DNA of 64,000 nt from Myxococcales bacterium (GCA_012517325.1 JAAYVF010000012.1:17068-81067); one strand, 5' to 3'; numbered from the stretch's first letter, positions 17,078 through 26,652 are shown. A program made the numbers and translations. The notes: generated by a model not told the origin, from the sequence alone.

Positions 17078-18523
17078 TATCAGCGACGCGAAGTTTTTCG
17101 TCCGCTGGTACGGGTTGCCGGTGTGCCGGTAGTAGCGGAAGGCCGAGAGCCACTCGGGCGCGAAGAACTTCCGTTCGCGAAACAGCGCCAGCCACAGCGA
17201 CAGCTTGTAAATCCCGTGGTACTTCCCGCGCATCCATTTTTTAATGCGCGGCGCCTGGCGCGGCAGCGCCAAAACCAGCGGAAACAGGTTCTGGATGTTG
17301 CGGAAATCCATCTCCGGCGCGACCGCCGTGAACTCGCGCGAGTCGCGGAAGTCCGGCATGACGCGCACGTACTCGGCTTCGTCCTCGCGCAGCAGGCCCT
17401 TTTCGCGCGCTTTTTTAGCCAGCTCGGTTTTCGGCAACACCAGCGTCATGTTGCCGCGGCCGTGATAGGTACCCATCGCCAGATTCAGATCCACCGTTTT
17501 CAGCGCGTCGTCCGGCGTCTCGCCCGGCAGCGCGAACATGTTGAAGGAAAACGGCAGAACGCCCTTTTCGCGCAGGCGGCGCGCGGCGGCGATGGCGTCG
17601 GCGTTGGTGAAATACTTGCGCAGGATATCGCGACGAATGGTCTCGTCGCCCGATTCGATGCCCAGGGCGATGGCGCGGCAACCGGCTCGCGCCAGGCAAT
17701 CGATGATGGGCTCGCTCAGGTGATCGACCATGCAATTGCAGGAAAAGGGGATGCCGACGCGGCGCGGATACTGTTCGGCGAATTCCTCGATCCAGGCCTT
17801 GCTGGTGATGAAGATGTCGTCGGAGAAATGAATGCTGCGCATCGGCGCCAGCCGCTGCAGGTCGAGGATTTCCTCGATCACCTTGCCGACCGATTTGCGC
17901 CGCACATAGGGCATTCCCGGTTCGAACATCGTCTTGTACCGCGGATTGAAACAATAAGTGCACTGGTTGGTGCAGCCGCGGCCGGTGTTGAACCGCTTGA
18001 CGCTGAAATCGCGGATGAACGGATAATGGAAGTACAGCGCGCGGTCGGGCAGCGGCAATTCGTCGAGGTCGCGAATCGGTCGGATCGTCGAATTGCGAAA
18101 TTCGCGGCCGCCGGCGCGACCCCAGACCGCCGCCTGCGACGACACGTCCGCGCCCGCTTCCAGGCCGGCCAGCAGATCGGCCAGCGGCAATTCCGCCTCG
18201 CCGATGACCAGATAATCGACATGTGGATCGGCGAAGGCCTCCTCGGTGAAAAACGTCGGGTAGATGCCGCCGCTGATCAACGGCAGCGGGAACCGTTGTT
18301 TCAACCAGGCGGTCATCCGGTGAAACCAATGGTGTGCGCCGACATCGCTGGGCACCAGTAACGCGTCGGGAGCGAACTCCCGAATCCGACTTTCCAAACC
18401 GCCGCGTTCCTCGTCCTCCAAGAACAAAGCGAACTGATGACCGCGTTGGCGGAGGTAGGCTACCGCTTCCACCAAGGCCAGCGATTCGTTCAGGCCGTTG
18501 TCCTGGATGATGCAAACTTTCAT
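17075..18523 (-). CDS. B12-binding-domain radical SAM protein
   Basis: A 482-residue protein of the BchE-like radical SAM class. Residues about 1-145 look like a cobalamin-binding Rossmann domain, but the usual DxHxxG B12-ligand motif is not evident, so cobalamin may be bound base-off without a His or not at all. The radical SAM core has GCTNQCTYCFN with the cluster ligands C184, C188 and C191. A stretch of the form LGIESGDETIRR, typical of this class, follows. The C-terminal 100 residues are basic and aromatic. It starts with GGAGG a few bases before the ATG and follows a small membrane-protein gene 25 bases upstream. Substrate is unknown. Confidence 0.8.
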   Translation of the reverse strand: MKVCIIQDNGLNESLALVEAVAYLRQRGHQFALFLEDEERGGLESRIREFAPDALLVPSDVGAHHWFHRMTAWLKQRFPLPLISGGIYPTFFTEEAFADPHVDYLVIGEAELPLADLLAGLEAGADVSSQAAVWGRAGGREFRNSTIRPIRDLDELPLPDRALYFHYPFIRDFSVKRFNTGRGCTNQCTYCFNPRYKTMFEPGMPYVRRKSVGKVIEEILDLQRLAPMRSIHFSDDIFITSKAWIEEFAEQYPRRVGIPFSCNCMVDHLSEPIIDCLARAGCRAIALGIESGDETIRRDILRKYFTNADAIAAARRLREKGVLPFSFNMFALPGETPDDALKTVDLNLAMGTYHGRGNMTLVLPKTELAKKAREKGLLREDEAEYVRVMPDFRDSREFTAVAPEMDFRNIQNLFPLVLALPRQAPRIKKWMRGKYHGIYKLSLWLALFRERKFFAPEWLSAFRYYRHTGNPYQRTKNFASLI

Positions 18524-18548
18524 TGTCCGACCTCCGACATTCGAGCTA

Positions 18549-18947
18549 TTATGATTGCCAGGCCGCGACCGCGATCATGAGACAAGTCAAAATGCCGGCG
18601 CCGATCCAGACATGGATCATCGCCTTTCGTTTATACCGCCAGAGCGCAAAAGCCAGACCGCCCAGCAGACCGATCAACCCGATTCTCGCTCCCCAGAAGC
18701 CAATCAGGCCGGACAGCCACGGCAACCCGACTCCGATCAGTAGGGTCACGGCCGGCGCCGCGAAGACCGTGGTGAGAAATACCCGTATGCCGATCCTCCG
18801 GAGCCGATCGCCGTCAAAAGAACCGCGCTTTGCGACAGCCAGCACTCCCAGCACGATCAGGGTCAACCCCAACCCGAAGACCGCGCCGGCGACGATCGAC
18901 AGACCGATCGCGGTCGGACAATCGGATAACGCGATGTATTTGCTCAT
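18549..18947 (-). CDS. Small integral membrane protein, unknown function
   Basis: 132 residues with about four predicted membrane helices (centred near residues 25, 65, 85 and 120) and a basic loop KRGSFDGDRLRR between the first two. I do not recognise a family. Its stop lies 25 bases before the start of the radical SAM gene on the same strand, so the two may be co-transcribed. Confidence 0.55.
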   Translation of the reverse strand: MSKYIALSDCPTAIGLSIVAGAVFGLGLTLIVLGVLAVAKRGSFDGDRLRRIGIRVFLTTVFAAPAVTLLIGVGLPWLSGLIGFWGARIGLIGLLGGLAFALWRYKRKAMIHVWIGAGILTCLMIAVAAWQS

Positions 18948-18996
18948 TCGACCTCGGCAATTATTTTCGGATCGGGACTTTTCAACCGGACCCGGC

Positions 18997-19026
18997 TTGC
19001 TTTCGGAAAAAATTTTTGGCTATAAA
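18997..19026 (+). promoter_or_regulatory. Possible promoter for MFS transporter gene
   Basis: TTGCTT at 18997-19002 and TATAAA at 19021-19026 are 18 bases apart, in a locally AT-rich stretch about 70 bases before the ATG. Inferred from consensus similarity only. Confidence 0.4.
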
Positions 19027-19097
19027 TGCCTACTTATCCTTAACTAGCGGCATCTCACGTCGCCCAACACTAGAAAGAAACGAGCCGAGAATCAAGC

Positions 19098-20630
19098 ATG
19101 CAAACACTGGACATCCTGATTTGGGCAGTCGGCATCGGCCTGGTCGCTTCGTTCATCTATTTGCTCTACAGCTACAGTAAGGGGCTGCGTTCCAGCCCGC
19201 GCGAACTGATCATCATGTTCCTGGCGAAAATCGTCGAGTATTCCGCCTACGGCGCGATGAACCTGTCGTTCGTGCTTTACCTTTCGGCGGACTGCGGGCT
19301 GAGCGACATCGCGGCGGGCTCGTACATCGGCGTCTGGTCGATGACGCTGACCCTGACGATGATCCTCGTCGGCGCGGTCTGCGATGCGATCGGCATCAAG
19401 AAAACGCTGATCGGCGGCACGATCTTTCTGCTCTTCGCCCGGATTTTCATGCCATTCACCAACAACGTGGTGGTGACCAGCATTTTCGGCTTCTTGCCGC
19501 TGGCGGTGGGCACGGCGATTCTCGGGCCGGTTCTTTCCGTCGGCATCAAGCGCTACACGACCAAAGAAGGTTCGGCGTTGGGGTTCGCCCTGTTCTACAC
19601 GCTGATGAACGTCGGCTGGGCGATCGGCGGCCACATCTTCGACGGCGTGCGCGGGATTTTCGGCGAACACTCCCTGGTAACGTTGCCGGTCGTCGGCGCG
19701 CAGATTTCCACCTATCAAATCATCTTTCTGGTGGCCTTTTTCCTCACCATTCCCAACCTCATCATCCTCGCCCTGATGCGCGACCGCGTCCGCATGACCG
19801 AGGATCAGGGCGTGGTGATCGATCCGCCGGATGAAAAAATCGCCGGCGGTTTCTTCGTCGCCGCCTGGGGCACGTTGAAGAAGGCGGCCAAGGACACGGC
19901 GCGGATTTTCGGCCAGGTGATCATCGAAAAGCCGTTCTGGATCTACCTGTTCATGCTGGCCATTCTCGTGCCCGTGCGGCTGGTTTTCTATCACTTCCAT
20001 TACACCTTCCCCAAGTACGGCATCCGCATCCTCGGCGAAGGCGTGAAGATCGGCAACATTTACAGCGTGCTCAACCCGACGTTGATCGTTTTTCTCGTGC
20101 CGCTCTTCGGCGCGCTGACCCGCAAAATCAGCTCGTACCGGATGATGCTGGTCGGCACGCTGGTGTCGGCGTCATCGGTGTTCATCGCCACCCTGCCGAG
20201 TGAAATTTTCGCGCCGCTGGTCCATACCTGGTTCGGCGAACTGGTTTACGACCGCTGGCTCGGCGTGCCGGTCGAACAGCGCACGCCGATCTTCCTTTCG
20301 CTCGTCATTTTTATCGCGATCTTCACCATCGGCGAGGCGATCTGGTCGCCGCGCCTGATGCAATTCACCGCCGAGATCGCGCCCAAGGGCCGCGAGGGTT
20401 CGTACATCTCGCTTTCCTACCTGCCGTTCTTCCTGGCCAAACTGGTGGCCGGGCCGATGTCGGGCCTGCTGCTGACCGCCTACGTGCCGGTCGGCGCCGA
20501 ATCGTACCCGCACCACCACCTGGTCTGGGTGTGGATCGGCGGCATGGCGGCGCTGTCGCCGCTCGGCCTCCTCTTGTTCCGGAAATTGTTCAACCGCGCG
20601 GAAGAGAAGGAAGTCACCGCCGTGGCGTAG
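19098..20630 (+). CDS. MFS/POT-like transporter
   Basis: A 510-residue polytopic membrane protein with about 12 helices, resembling the major facilitator superfamily. A loop after the second or third helix (VCDAIGIKKTLIGG) corresponds to the family's GxxxDRxGRR motif, with reduced basic content. A long central cytoplasmic loop (about residues 225-275) is charged. Substrate cannot be assigned; the PTR/oligopeptide branch is possible. It is monocistronic and converges with pepP, with a GCCGGC-N5-GCCGGC inverted repeat at the junction that lacks a T run. Confidence 0.65.
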   Translation: MQTLDILIWAVGIGLVASFIYLLYSYSKGLRSSPRELIIMFLAKIVEYSAYGAMNLSFVLYLSADCGLSDIAAGSYIGVWSMTLTLTMILVGAVCDAIGIKKTLIGGTIFLLFARIFMPFTNNVVVTSIFGFLPLAVGTAILGPVLSVGIKRYTTKEGSALGFALFYTLMNVGWAIGGHIFDGVRGIFGEHSLVTLPVVGAQISTYQIIFLVAFFLTIPNLIILALMRDRVRMTEDQGVVIDPPDEKIAGGFFVAAWGTLKKAAKDTARIFGQVIIEKPFWIYLFMLAILVPVRLVFYHFHYTFPKYGIRILGEGVKIGNIYSVLNPTLIVFLVPLFGALTRKISSYRMMLVGTLVSASSVFIATLPSEIFAPLVHTWFGELVYDRWLGVPVEQRTPIFLSLVIFIAIFTIGEAIWSPRLMQFTAEIAPKGREGSYISLSYLPFFLAKLVAGPMSGLLLTAYVPVGAESYPHHHLVWVWIGGMAALSPLGLLLFRKLFNRAEEKEVTAVA

Positions 20631-20642
20631 CGCCGCCGGCGA

Positions 20643-22028
20643 TCAGCCGGCCATCGCCGCTTCGATCGCCGCCGGATCTTTCGGAATTCCCGGGCCGAGA
20701 ACGCGGCAGCCGGTTTCCGTGACGAGAATGTCGTCCTCGATACGGATGCCGCCGAACCCGCGGTACGGCGCCAGCGCTTCATAGCGGATGAATTCCGCGT
20801 GCCGTTTTTCGGCGGCCCACGATTCGATCAAGGCCGGAATGAAATAGATCCCCGGTTCCACCGTCAGCACGAAGCCGGGTTCCAGCCGTCGCGCCAGGCG
20901 CAGGAACGACAAGCCGAATTGGGACGAGCGCGCCTCGCCGTCGGCATAACCGACCACGTCGCCCAGGTCTTCCATATCGTGCACGTCCAGCCCGAGCATG
21001 TGGCCGATGCCGTGCGGGAAAAACAGGGCGTGAGCGCCGGCCCGCACCGCTTCCTCGACCTCGCCCTGCATCAGGCCGATTTCCTTCAACCCGTTGACGG
21101 CGGTGCGCGCGGCCAGCAGGTGCAACTCGCGGTTGCTCGTCGCCGGCGACGCCGTCGCGATCACCGCCGCCTGCATGGCCAGCACGAGGCGGTAGATCGC
21201 CGCCTGCCGTTCCTGGAATTTGCCCGCGACCGGGATCGTGCGCGTGATGTCCGAGGCGTAATACAACGGCGACTCGACGCCGCTGTCGATGAGCAGCAGC
21301 TCGCCGCCGTGCAGCGTGTTGCCGTATTTGGTGTTGTGAAAAATCTCGCCGTGCACCGAGACGATCGGCAAAAACGTCTGGGCGCGTTCGTGGGACAAGG
21401 CGACGCCCTGCATCAGGCCGGCGATCTCGGCCTCGCGCCGGCCCGGCCGGGTTTCGCGCAGCGCGACCTCGTACATCAGCGCGGTGATGCGCAACGCCTC
21501 CTCGATCTGCGCAACCTCATCGGGGGTCTTGATCGACCGTTGTCGAGCGACGGCCCGAGTCAATTCGACGGACGCGCCGGCGGCGACATTTTCCGAAGCG
21601 CGCCGCAGCAGCTTGCCCAGGCGCAACGTCATTTCGGCCCGGTAGGGCGGCAGGTAATGGAGGGGCACGTTTTTCGCCGCCAGCGCCGCCAGGCGGTCAA
21701 CCAGTCGCGACGGGTCTTCCGAGCGGCGAATGCCCGCCCCGGCGGCCAGGTCGGCGATCGGCGGCACCGGACCGGTCCAGACGATCGTTTCGAGATCGAC
21801 GTCGACGCCGAAGAAGATTTCCTCGCCGTCCGGCAGTATCAAGAGCGCGGTATCCGGCAGGTCAATGCCCGTGTAATAGAGCAGGTGCGAATCCTGGCGG
21901 AATGGATAGGTGTTCGCCGCGTAATTGCGGGGCGCCTCGTTCAACCCGAGCAGTAAGATCGCGCCGCCGGGCACCCGGCCGCGCAACACGGCCCGCCGCT
22001 CCACGTAGGTTTGCTGGTCGATACTCAT
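20643..22028 (-). CDS. pepP: Xaa-Pro aminopeptidase (aminopeptidase P)
   Basis: A 461-residue metallopeptidase that removes N-terminal residues preceding proline. The N-terminal creatinase-like domain (about residues 1-165) is followed by the pita-bread catalytic domain with all metal ligands in order: Asp in LIDSGVES, Asp in SDITRTIPV, His in FFPHGIGHMLGLDVHD, Glu in TVEPGIY and Glu in RIEDDILVT. The start is the ATG at 22026-22028, with AAAGGAGGG about ten bases upstream; a longer reading would add a non-homologous extension. It lies 48 bases after the second Gfo/Idh/MocA gene on the same strand. Confidence 0.88.
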   Translation of the reverse strand: MSIDQQTYVERRAVLRGRVPGGAILLLGLNEAPRNYAANTYPFRQDSHLLYYTGIDLPDTALLILPDGEEIFFGVDVDLETIVWTGPVPPIADLAAGAGIRRSEDPSRLVDRLAALAAKNVPLHYLPPYRAEMTLRLGKLLRRASENVAAGASVELTRAVARQRSIKTPDEVAQIEEALRITALMYEVALRETRPGRREAEIAGLMQGVALSHERAQTFLPIVSVHGEIFHNTKYGNTLHGGELLLIDSGVESPLYYASDITRTIPVAGKFQERQAAIYRLVLAMQAAVIATASPATSNRELHLLAARTAVNGLKEIGLMQGEVEEAVRAGAHALFFPHGIGHMLGLDVHDMEDLGDVVGYADGEARSSQFGLSFLRLARRLEPGFVLTVEPGIYFIPALIESWAAEKRHAEFIRYEALAPYRGFGGIRIEDDILVTETGCRVLGPGIPKDPAAIEAAMAG

Positions 22029-22076
22029 TGCCCGGACCCTCCTTTCATCGGCTCGGCAATCGTCGCCGGGGACCAC

Positions 22077-23120
22077 TCAATCCGACAGGCGGATCGGCCG
22101 CGCCGCGCGCACGGAATCGGCGACCGCTTCGTTGACCGCCAGCGCCCGCGCCGCCTGTTCGAGCGTATGGCCGGGCTTTTCGCGGCCGCGCGCGACCGCG
22201 ACGAAATGCGCGCGCATTTGCGCCAGCACCGCCGGCATCTCGTATTCGACCCGGTCGTCCCACACGGTCGTCTGACATTTCCGTTTGAGCATCAGGCGCG
22301 GCGCCTCGACCATCAGACCCGTCAGGTTGCGCACCCAGAGGATGCCGTCGGTGCCGGTGATTTCCAGCGAGTGATCCACCGGCATTACCACGCTTTGCAC
22401 GGCCAGCCCCGGCGAGCAGACGGCCTCGTGAAAACCGTAGCAGCCCGCCGCCGTGAATTTGAAGGACACCATCCGGCTCGCCGGCCCGGCATAGGCGAAC
22501 ACCTCGGCGATCGGCCCCAGCAGGTACTCGGCGAGGGCCGCCTTATCGAACGCCGGCAGAATCAGCGGGTTGTGCGCCGGATCGGCGAAAACCGCCGGAT
22601 CGCATGCTTCGCCGCGCTCGTCGCGCCCAGCGTGCGATTTCAGACGCAGCATTTGAACCTCGCCAATCCGCTCGTCGGCCAACAGCGCTTTGGCCTCGCG
22701 CACCAGCGGGTGAAAGAGCAGCGGATCGAGCACCAATGCGGCGACACCGGCGCGCCGGACGTCGGCGACGATCGCCCGCGCCTCTTCGCCGGTCGCGGCC
22801 AGCGGCTTGTGGATCGCCAGCGGCAGGCCCTTTTGACAGACCGCCGCGGCGATCTCCCGGTGCCGGCCGGCGGCGGCATGAACTTCCACCGCATCGACCG
22901 CACCGGCGGTCAGCATTTCGCGGTAATCGGCGAAGACGCCGGCGACCCGGCACGCCGCGGCAACCGCCTGAGCCGCGGCAAGATCGTCAGCGGCGACCGC
23001 CGTGACGGCGGCGTCAGCCACCTGGTCGTAAGCGCGAATGATTTGATCGGTGCAGGCGCCGACGCCGATGACGCCCACACGCAGCGGCTTGGTTTGGATC
23101 GGGTTGCCCATTTTGGCCAT
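22077..23120 (-). CDS. Gfo/Idh/MocA family oxidoreductase (second of pair)
   Basis: A 347-residue NAD(P)-dependent oxidoreductase. The N-terminal Rossmann domain begins RVGVIGVGACTDQ. The motif around the conserved Lys reads IHKPLA instead of the usual EKP, so the acidic residue before Lys is His. The C-terminal alpha/beta domain has CGFHEAVCSPG-like and DGILWVRNLTG stretches. The substrate is probably a sugar or cyclitol derivative, as for the family, but it cannot be specified. It follows the 90-residue gene after two bases and is paired with another family member upstream; the two may act on successive intermediates. Confidence 0.75.
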   Translation of the reverse strand: MAKMGNPIQTKPLRVGVIGVGACTDQIIRAYDQVADAAVTAVAADDLAAAQAVAAACRVAGVFADYREMLTAGAVDAVEVHAAAGRHREIAAAVCQKGLPLAIHKPLAATGEEARAIVADVRRAGVAALVLDPLLFHPLVREAKALLADERIGEVQMLRLKSHAGRDERGEACDPAVFADPAHNPLILPAFDKAALAEYLLGPIAEVFAYAGPASRMVSFKFTAAGCYGFHEAVCSPGLAVQSVVMPVDHSLEITGTDGILWVRNLTGLMVEAPRLMLKRKCQTTVWDDRVEYEMPAVLAQMRAHFVAVARGREKPGHTLEQAARALAVNEAVADSVRAARPIRLSD

Positions 23121-23122
23121 CC

Positions 23123-23395
23123 TTACCGGATCGCGCCGCGTACCACGGCCTTGAACTGGGCCGGGCGCGCCTCGCGGATCAAGCGCCGCGCCAGCAAGGA
23201 CGCGGCGGGGTCTTGAAAGATTTTAATCAGGTCGCCGAGCGCCGTGACCGCCAGGTCGTCCGGTTTGCGCCGGGCGAAAAACGACCGCGCCCGCCCCAGG
23301 TTGCGAACCAGCCAGGCGTCGGAAGCGCGATTGACCACCAGCAAGGCCAGGCGATAGGCCGGCGGAGCCGCGATTTTGGCGAGGATCTTTTTCAT
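23123..23395 (-). CDS. Small basic protein between two oxidoreductases, unknown
   Basis: 90 residues, strongly basic (many Arg and Lys) and mostly predicted helical, without Cys, signal peptide or an obvious membrane segment. I do not recognise a family. The spacing is tight: four bases after the upstream oxidoreductase and two before the downstream one, so it is clearly part of the operon. It could be a partner or regulatory subunit of one or both oxidoreductases; nothing in the sequence tells which. Confidence 0.55.
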   Translation of the reverse strand: MKKILAKIAAPPAYRLALLVVNRASDAWLVRNLGRARSFFARRKPDDLAVTALGDLIKIFQDPAASLLARRLIREARPAQFKAVVRGAIR

Positions 23396-23399
23396 GGCG

Positions 23400-24455
23400 C
23401 TACTCGTTGACCTCCGTCGGCGACAGCTCGCGCCCTTCCTTGGCGGAGCGGATCGCCGCGAAACAGAATTGCTGCACGGCCTTCGCCTGTTCGCCCGTCA
23501 GATACGGCTCGGTGTCGTCGATGATGCAATCGATGAAATGGCGGGTCGAATCGATGAAACTTTCGAGCCAGTCGGTCCGCAGATTCTCGAAGCACGTTTT
23601 CACGCCGTCGCGATACAGGATGACCGACGCTTCCTCGAGCAACCGCCCGGTGCAGCGCGTGATCCAGATGACGCCGCGCGTACCGGTGATTTCGACGCGC
23701 TCGTCGGCCGAGTAGTACTTCGATTTCACGTTGAGGTTCGGCGAAAAGGTGGCGTCGATACACCCGACGACGCCGTTGGCGGCGCGCCAGGAAACGATGG
23801 CGGGGGCGTCGATGAGCGCGAACGAGCGGTCGATCCAGGCGAAGACCTTCTCGACCGGGCCGCCATAAAACAGGCCGATCGAAAACTTGTGGTAGCCGTC
23901 GTCGAAAATCGACGGGCCGCCGCCCTTGTCGGTCTCGGCCAGCCGCCAAAGCCAGGTGTTGAGCGGCACGTACCAGCCGCCGGTGCCGCCGGAGCCCAGG
24001 CGAATGCGGATCGACTGCACCGGACCGATCTCGCCCGCGTCGATCAGTTCCTTAGCTTTGCGGTACGGCGGGTAGAAGACGAAATTCTCGATCACCTTGA
24101 ATTTGACGCCGGCTTTCCGGGTCGCCGCGATCATCTCGTCGCATTCGCGGATGTTCATGCCCATCGGCTTCTGCAACTGGATGTGCTTTCCCGCCGCCGC
24201 GGCCGCCAGCACCATCGGGTGATGCAGGTGGTGCGGCGTGTTGATTTCGACCATGTCGATTTCCGGGTCTGCCAGCACCTCTCGGTAATCGGTCGCCCAC
24301 TTGCGCGCGCCCCATTCGGCCTGGCGCTTGCGAGCCGTCTCAGGCGTGGCGGCGCAGACCGTCACCAGTTCCGCCTTGGGATAATCGCGATAGGCCGGGT
24401 AATGCAAATCGGTGATTCGCCCCGCGCCGATCATGCCGACTCGTACCTTGTCCAC
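23400..24455 (-). CDS. Gfo/Idh/MocA family oxidoreductase (first of pair)
   Basis: A 351-residue NAD(P)-dependent oxidoreductase. The Rossmann motif is GMIGAGRITDLHYPAY, and the Lys motif reads LQKPMG (Gln before Lys-Pro instead of Glu). The C-terminal domain contains GGPSIFDDGYHKFSIG, where the His is the family's probable catalytic or substrate-binding residue. It starts with GTG (complement of 24453-24455), with GAGG five bases upstream, and heads the operon with the 90-residue protein, the second oxidoreductase and pepP. It is divergent from the nitroreductase-like gene, with 177 bases between. Confidence 0.78.
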   Translation of the reverse strand: MDKVRVGMIGAGRITDLHYPAYRDYPKAELVTVCAATPETARKRQAEWGARKWATDYREVLADPEIDMVEINTPHHLHHPMVLAAAAAGKHIQLQKPMGMNIRECDEMIAATRKAGVKFKVIENFVFYPPYRKAKELIDAGEIGPVQSIRIRLGSGGTGGWYVPLNTWLWRLAETDKGGGPSIFDDGYHKFSIGLFYGGPVEKVFAWIDRSFALIDAPAIVSWRAANGVVGCIDATFSPNLNVKSKYYSADERVEITGTRGVIWITRCTGRLLEEASVILYRDGVKTCFENLRTDWLESFIDSTRHFIDCIIDDTEPYLTGEQAKAVQQFCFAAIRSAKEGRELSPTEVNE

Positions 24456-24632
24456 GATAGCCTCGTTGGTTTGAGTAGGCGTTCATTATGGGAACCCCGC
24501 GCCGAGGCGTCAACCAAACGGGTGCCGTCAAACGGGTGCTGTCCTTGACAGCCCGCCGCCGCGTGCCATAAGGAGGCGAAAGCAATTTTTTGCGGTCGCT
24601 CGCCGAGGCGGCCGAGGGATGGGAGGCCGTTC

Positions 24633-25760
24633 ATGATGCGCCGGTCTTTTCTGCAAACCATGGCCGCCGGCGGCGCCGCCCTCGCCGCCGGTTCGCTGCT
24701 GCCCGGCTGCGGCGGCCTGACCCGCGCCATGCTGCCGCCCGTCGCCGCCGATCTCGCGTCGCCGCCGGGCCTTTCCGCCGCGACGCTGCGGATTCTGCGC
24801 GACGCCTCGCTGGCGCCGTCCGGCCACAATACGCAGCCCTGGCGAGTGCTCGTATATAACGAAACGCACTGGACGCTGTCGCTCGACCCAACGCGCCTGC
24901 TGCCCGCCGTCGATCCGGCCAATCGCGAAGCCCTGCTGTCGCTCGGCGCTTTTCTGGAAAACCTCGCGCAGAGCGCCGCACTGAACGGCTACGACGCGCG
25001 GTTCGAGGTGCAGAGCGCCGATCCACTCGCGATGGATCTGGTGCGCATCGACCTGGCGCCGCGAACGCCGGCGGCCGGCGCGGCGGACCGGTTCGCTTCC
25101 CGCCGTGTGGTGAAGACCGGCCTGCGCGCGGTTGAATTGAAAAGCGCCGACGCGGATCCGCTGCAAAATACGTGGCCCGATCACCTGTTCTACTTTCCGC
25201 GCGGCTCGCAGCACGCCCGTTGCATCGCCGAGGAAACCATCGAAGCGATGCGCCGCCAATGCGCTCGCGACGAGGCACAGGCGGAACTCGCCAAATGGAT
25301 CCGCTTCACGCCCGCCGCGATCGAAAAAAACCGCGACGGTCTGACGACCGAGGGCATGGAAATTCAAGGTTTTGCCGGCTGGTATGTGCGTCGCTATTAC
25401 GACGCCGCGACGGTGATGAGCCCGTCGTTCCGCGCGCAAACTATCGACAAGACCGCCGCCCAGGCGGAGGAAGGCGGCGGCTGGCTGATCGTGCGCGGCG
25501 ACGGCAATTCGGTCACCGAAATACTGGACGCCGGCCGTCACTTTGAAAGATTGTTTTTAATGCTCCGCGAGCGAAAGATCGCCATCCACCCGATGACGCA
25601 GATCCTCGAGGAAGCATCATCGCGAGAACGGGTCGTCGCCGACCACGGGCCGGACCACGGCTTTCAACTCTGCTTGCGAATCGGCTACGTGCGGCGTTAC
25701 CCCGACCCGGTCAGCCCGCGCCGGCCGGTCGGCTGGTTTGTGGAAGTGAACGAAAAGTGA
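24633..25760 (+). CDS. Acg-type nitroreductase-like lipoprotein, Tat-exported
   Basis: A 375-residue protein. The N terminus RRSFLQ followed by a hydrophobic segment matches a Tat signal, and the segment ends in LLPGC (about residue 26), a plausible lipobox. The mature protein has APSGHNTQPWRV, the FMN-binding signature of the nitroreductase superfamily, specifically of the duplicated Acg/Rv2032 type. Tat export fits a protein that folds around FMN in the cytoplasm before export. Some Acg-type proteins are thought to sequester flavin rather than catalyse reduction, so I do not assign a reaction. GGGAGG precedes the tandem ATG ATG start. Confidence 0.65.
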   Translation: MMRRSFLQTMAAGGAALAAGSLLPGCGGLTRAMLPPVAADLASPPGLSAATLRILRDASLAPSGHNTQPWRVLVYNETHWTLSLDPTRLLPAVDPANREALLSLGAFLENLAQSAALNGYDARFEVQSADPLAMDLVRIDLAPRTPAAGAADRFASRRVVKTGLRAVELKSADADPLQNTWPDHLFYFPRGSQHARCIAEETIEAMRRQCARDEAQAELAKWIRFTPAAIEKNRDGLTTEGMEIQGFAGWYVRRYYDAATVMSPSFRAQTIDKTAAQAEEGGGWLIVRGDGNSVTEILDAGRHFERLFLMLRERKIAIHPMTQILEEASSRERVVADHGPDHGFQLCLRIGYVRRYPDPVSPRRPVGWFVEVNEK

Positions 25761-25781
25761 TCCGGTGAAAACGGAATCGCG

Positions 25782-26504
25782 TCACCAGACGATCTCGACC
25801 TCGTCGCCGAGCCGCGCGAACTCGTAGACCTCGTCCATCATCTCGTCATTGAGGGTGACGCAGCCGCGGGTCCAGTTGAGCACGACCGGACTCCCGTCCT
25901 CTTTATAAAAAGTCTTGCCGCCCCAGACGCCGTGCCCGTGAATGCAGATGTCGCCGCCGGGGCCTTTTGTCAGCGGAATTCCCAGGCGACGGGCGCGCTC
26001 GATTTTTTCCCGCGATGCCGCGTTCGGGTAGTCGAGGCACAGCGAGAGGTGGCTGGCAGACGGGTGTTTGGCGACGATGCGGAAGCGGCCTTCGGGAGTG
26101 GCGCGGTCGCCTTCCTGCAGTTTGTCGTTGATCGGGTTGCGGCCCAGGCCGACCGGAAAAGTCCCGACGACCTTGCCGCCGGCGATCAGTTCCAGACGGT
26201 GGCTTTGCTTGCCGATGCGCAGGCTTCGCGGCGCCTTTTGCCCGATGCCCAGCGCTTTCATCCGTTCGGTCCAAGGCGGCTGGTCGACCGGCAGTTCGAC
26301 CGTCAGCGGGGCTTCGCGCCGGCCCTCCAGTTGCCGCCGGGCGGGCGAGCGATCGATGCGCGGCCGCTTCTTTTTGTAGCGCGTCTTGACGATCGCCCTG
26401 ACCAGGCACGGATCGGCCGTCGGCGTCGATTCGGGCCAGGCCGAAAACGCCAGCGCCAGGATCAGCCCGGCCAGCACCATGAAAAAACCCCGCCGCATTT
26501 TCAT
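25782..26504 (-). CDS. L,D-transpeptidase (YkuD/ErfK family)
   Basis: About 240 residues. The catalytic motif is intact: ICIHGHG followed by NWTRGCVTL, with the nucleophilic Cys in TRGC. The family forms 3-3 peptidoglycan cross-links or attaches proteins to peptidoglycan, acting in the periplasm. I set the start at the ATG at 26502-26504, which gives a hydrophobic signal sequence (GFFMVLAGLILALAFSA). A longer reading to 26621 would bury that signal behind an Arg-rich extension. A basic linker (about residues 40-65) precedes the catalytic domain. It is divergent from the polytopic membrane protein. Confidence 0.82.
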   Translation of the reverse strand: MKMRRGFFMVLAGLILALAFSAWPESTPTADPCLVRAIVKTRYKKKRPRIDRSPARRQLEGRREAPLTVELPVDQPPWTERMKALGIGQKAPRSLRIGKQSHRLELIAGGKVVGTFPVGLGRNPINDKLQEGDRATPEGRFRIVAKHPSASHLSLCLDYPNAASREKIERARRLGIPLTKGPGGDICIHGHGVWGGKTFYKEDGSPVVLNWTRGCVTLNDEMMDEVYEFARLGDEVEIVW

Positions 26505-26652
26505 CGTCGTTGTCCGCCACCGTCGGTTCGCTTCATTGTAGCGGCGAAATCGTGGGCGGCAACGCGGCACGCCCGGCCCTCTTTTTTTTGCGCGGCAAAC
26601 ACGCAACAATGGCCGCGACAAACACTCAGCCGATCAACAAAGAAAGCAAAAC

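Noticed and set aside
20630..20660. Terminator between the MFS gene and pepP (GCCGGC-N5-GCCGGC)
   Set aside because: The hairpin lacks a T run on either strand and overlaps the end of pepP.
26505..26621. Longer N terminus for the L,D-transpeptidase
   Set aside because: It would place an Arg-rich, Cys-containing segment before the signal peptide, which starts cleanly at the ATG at 26502-26504.
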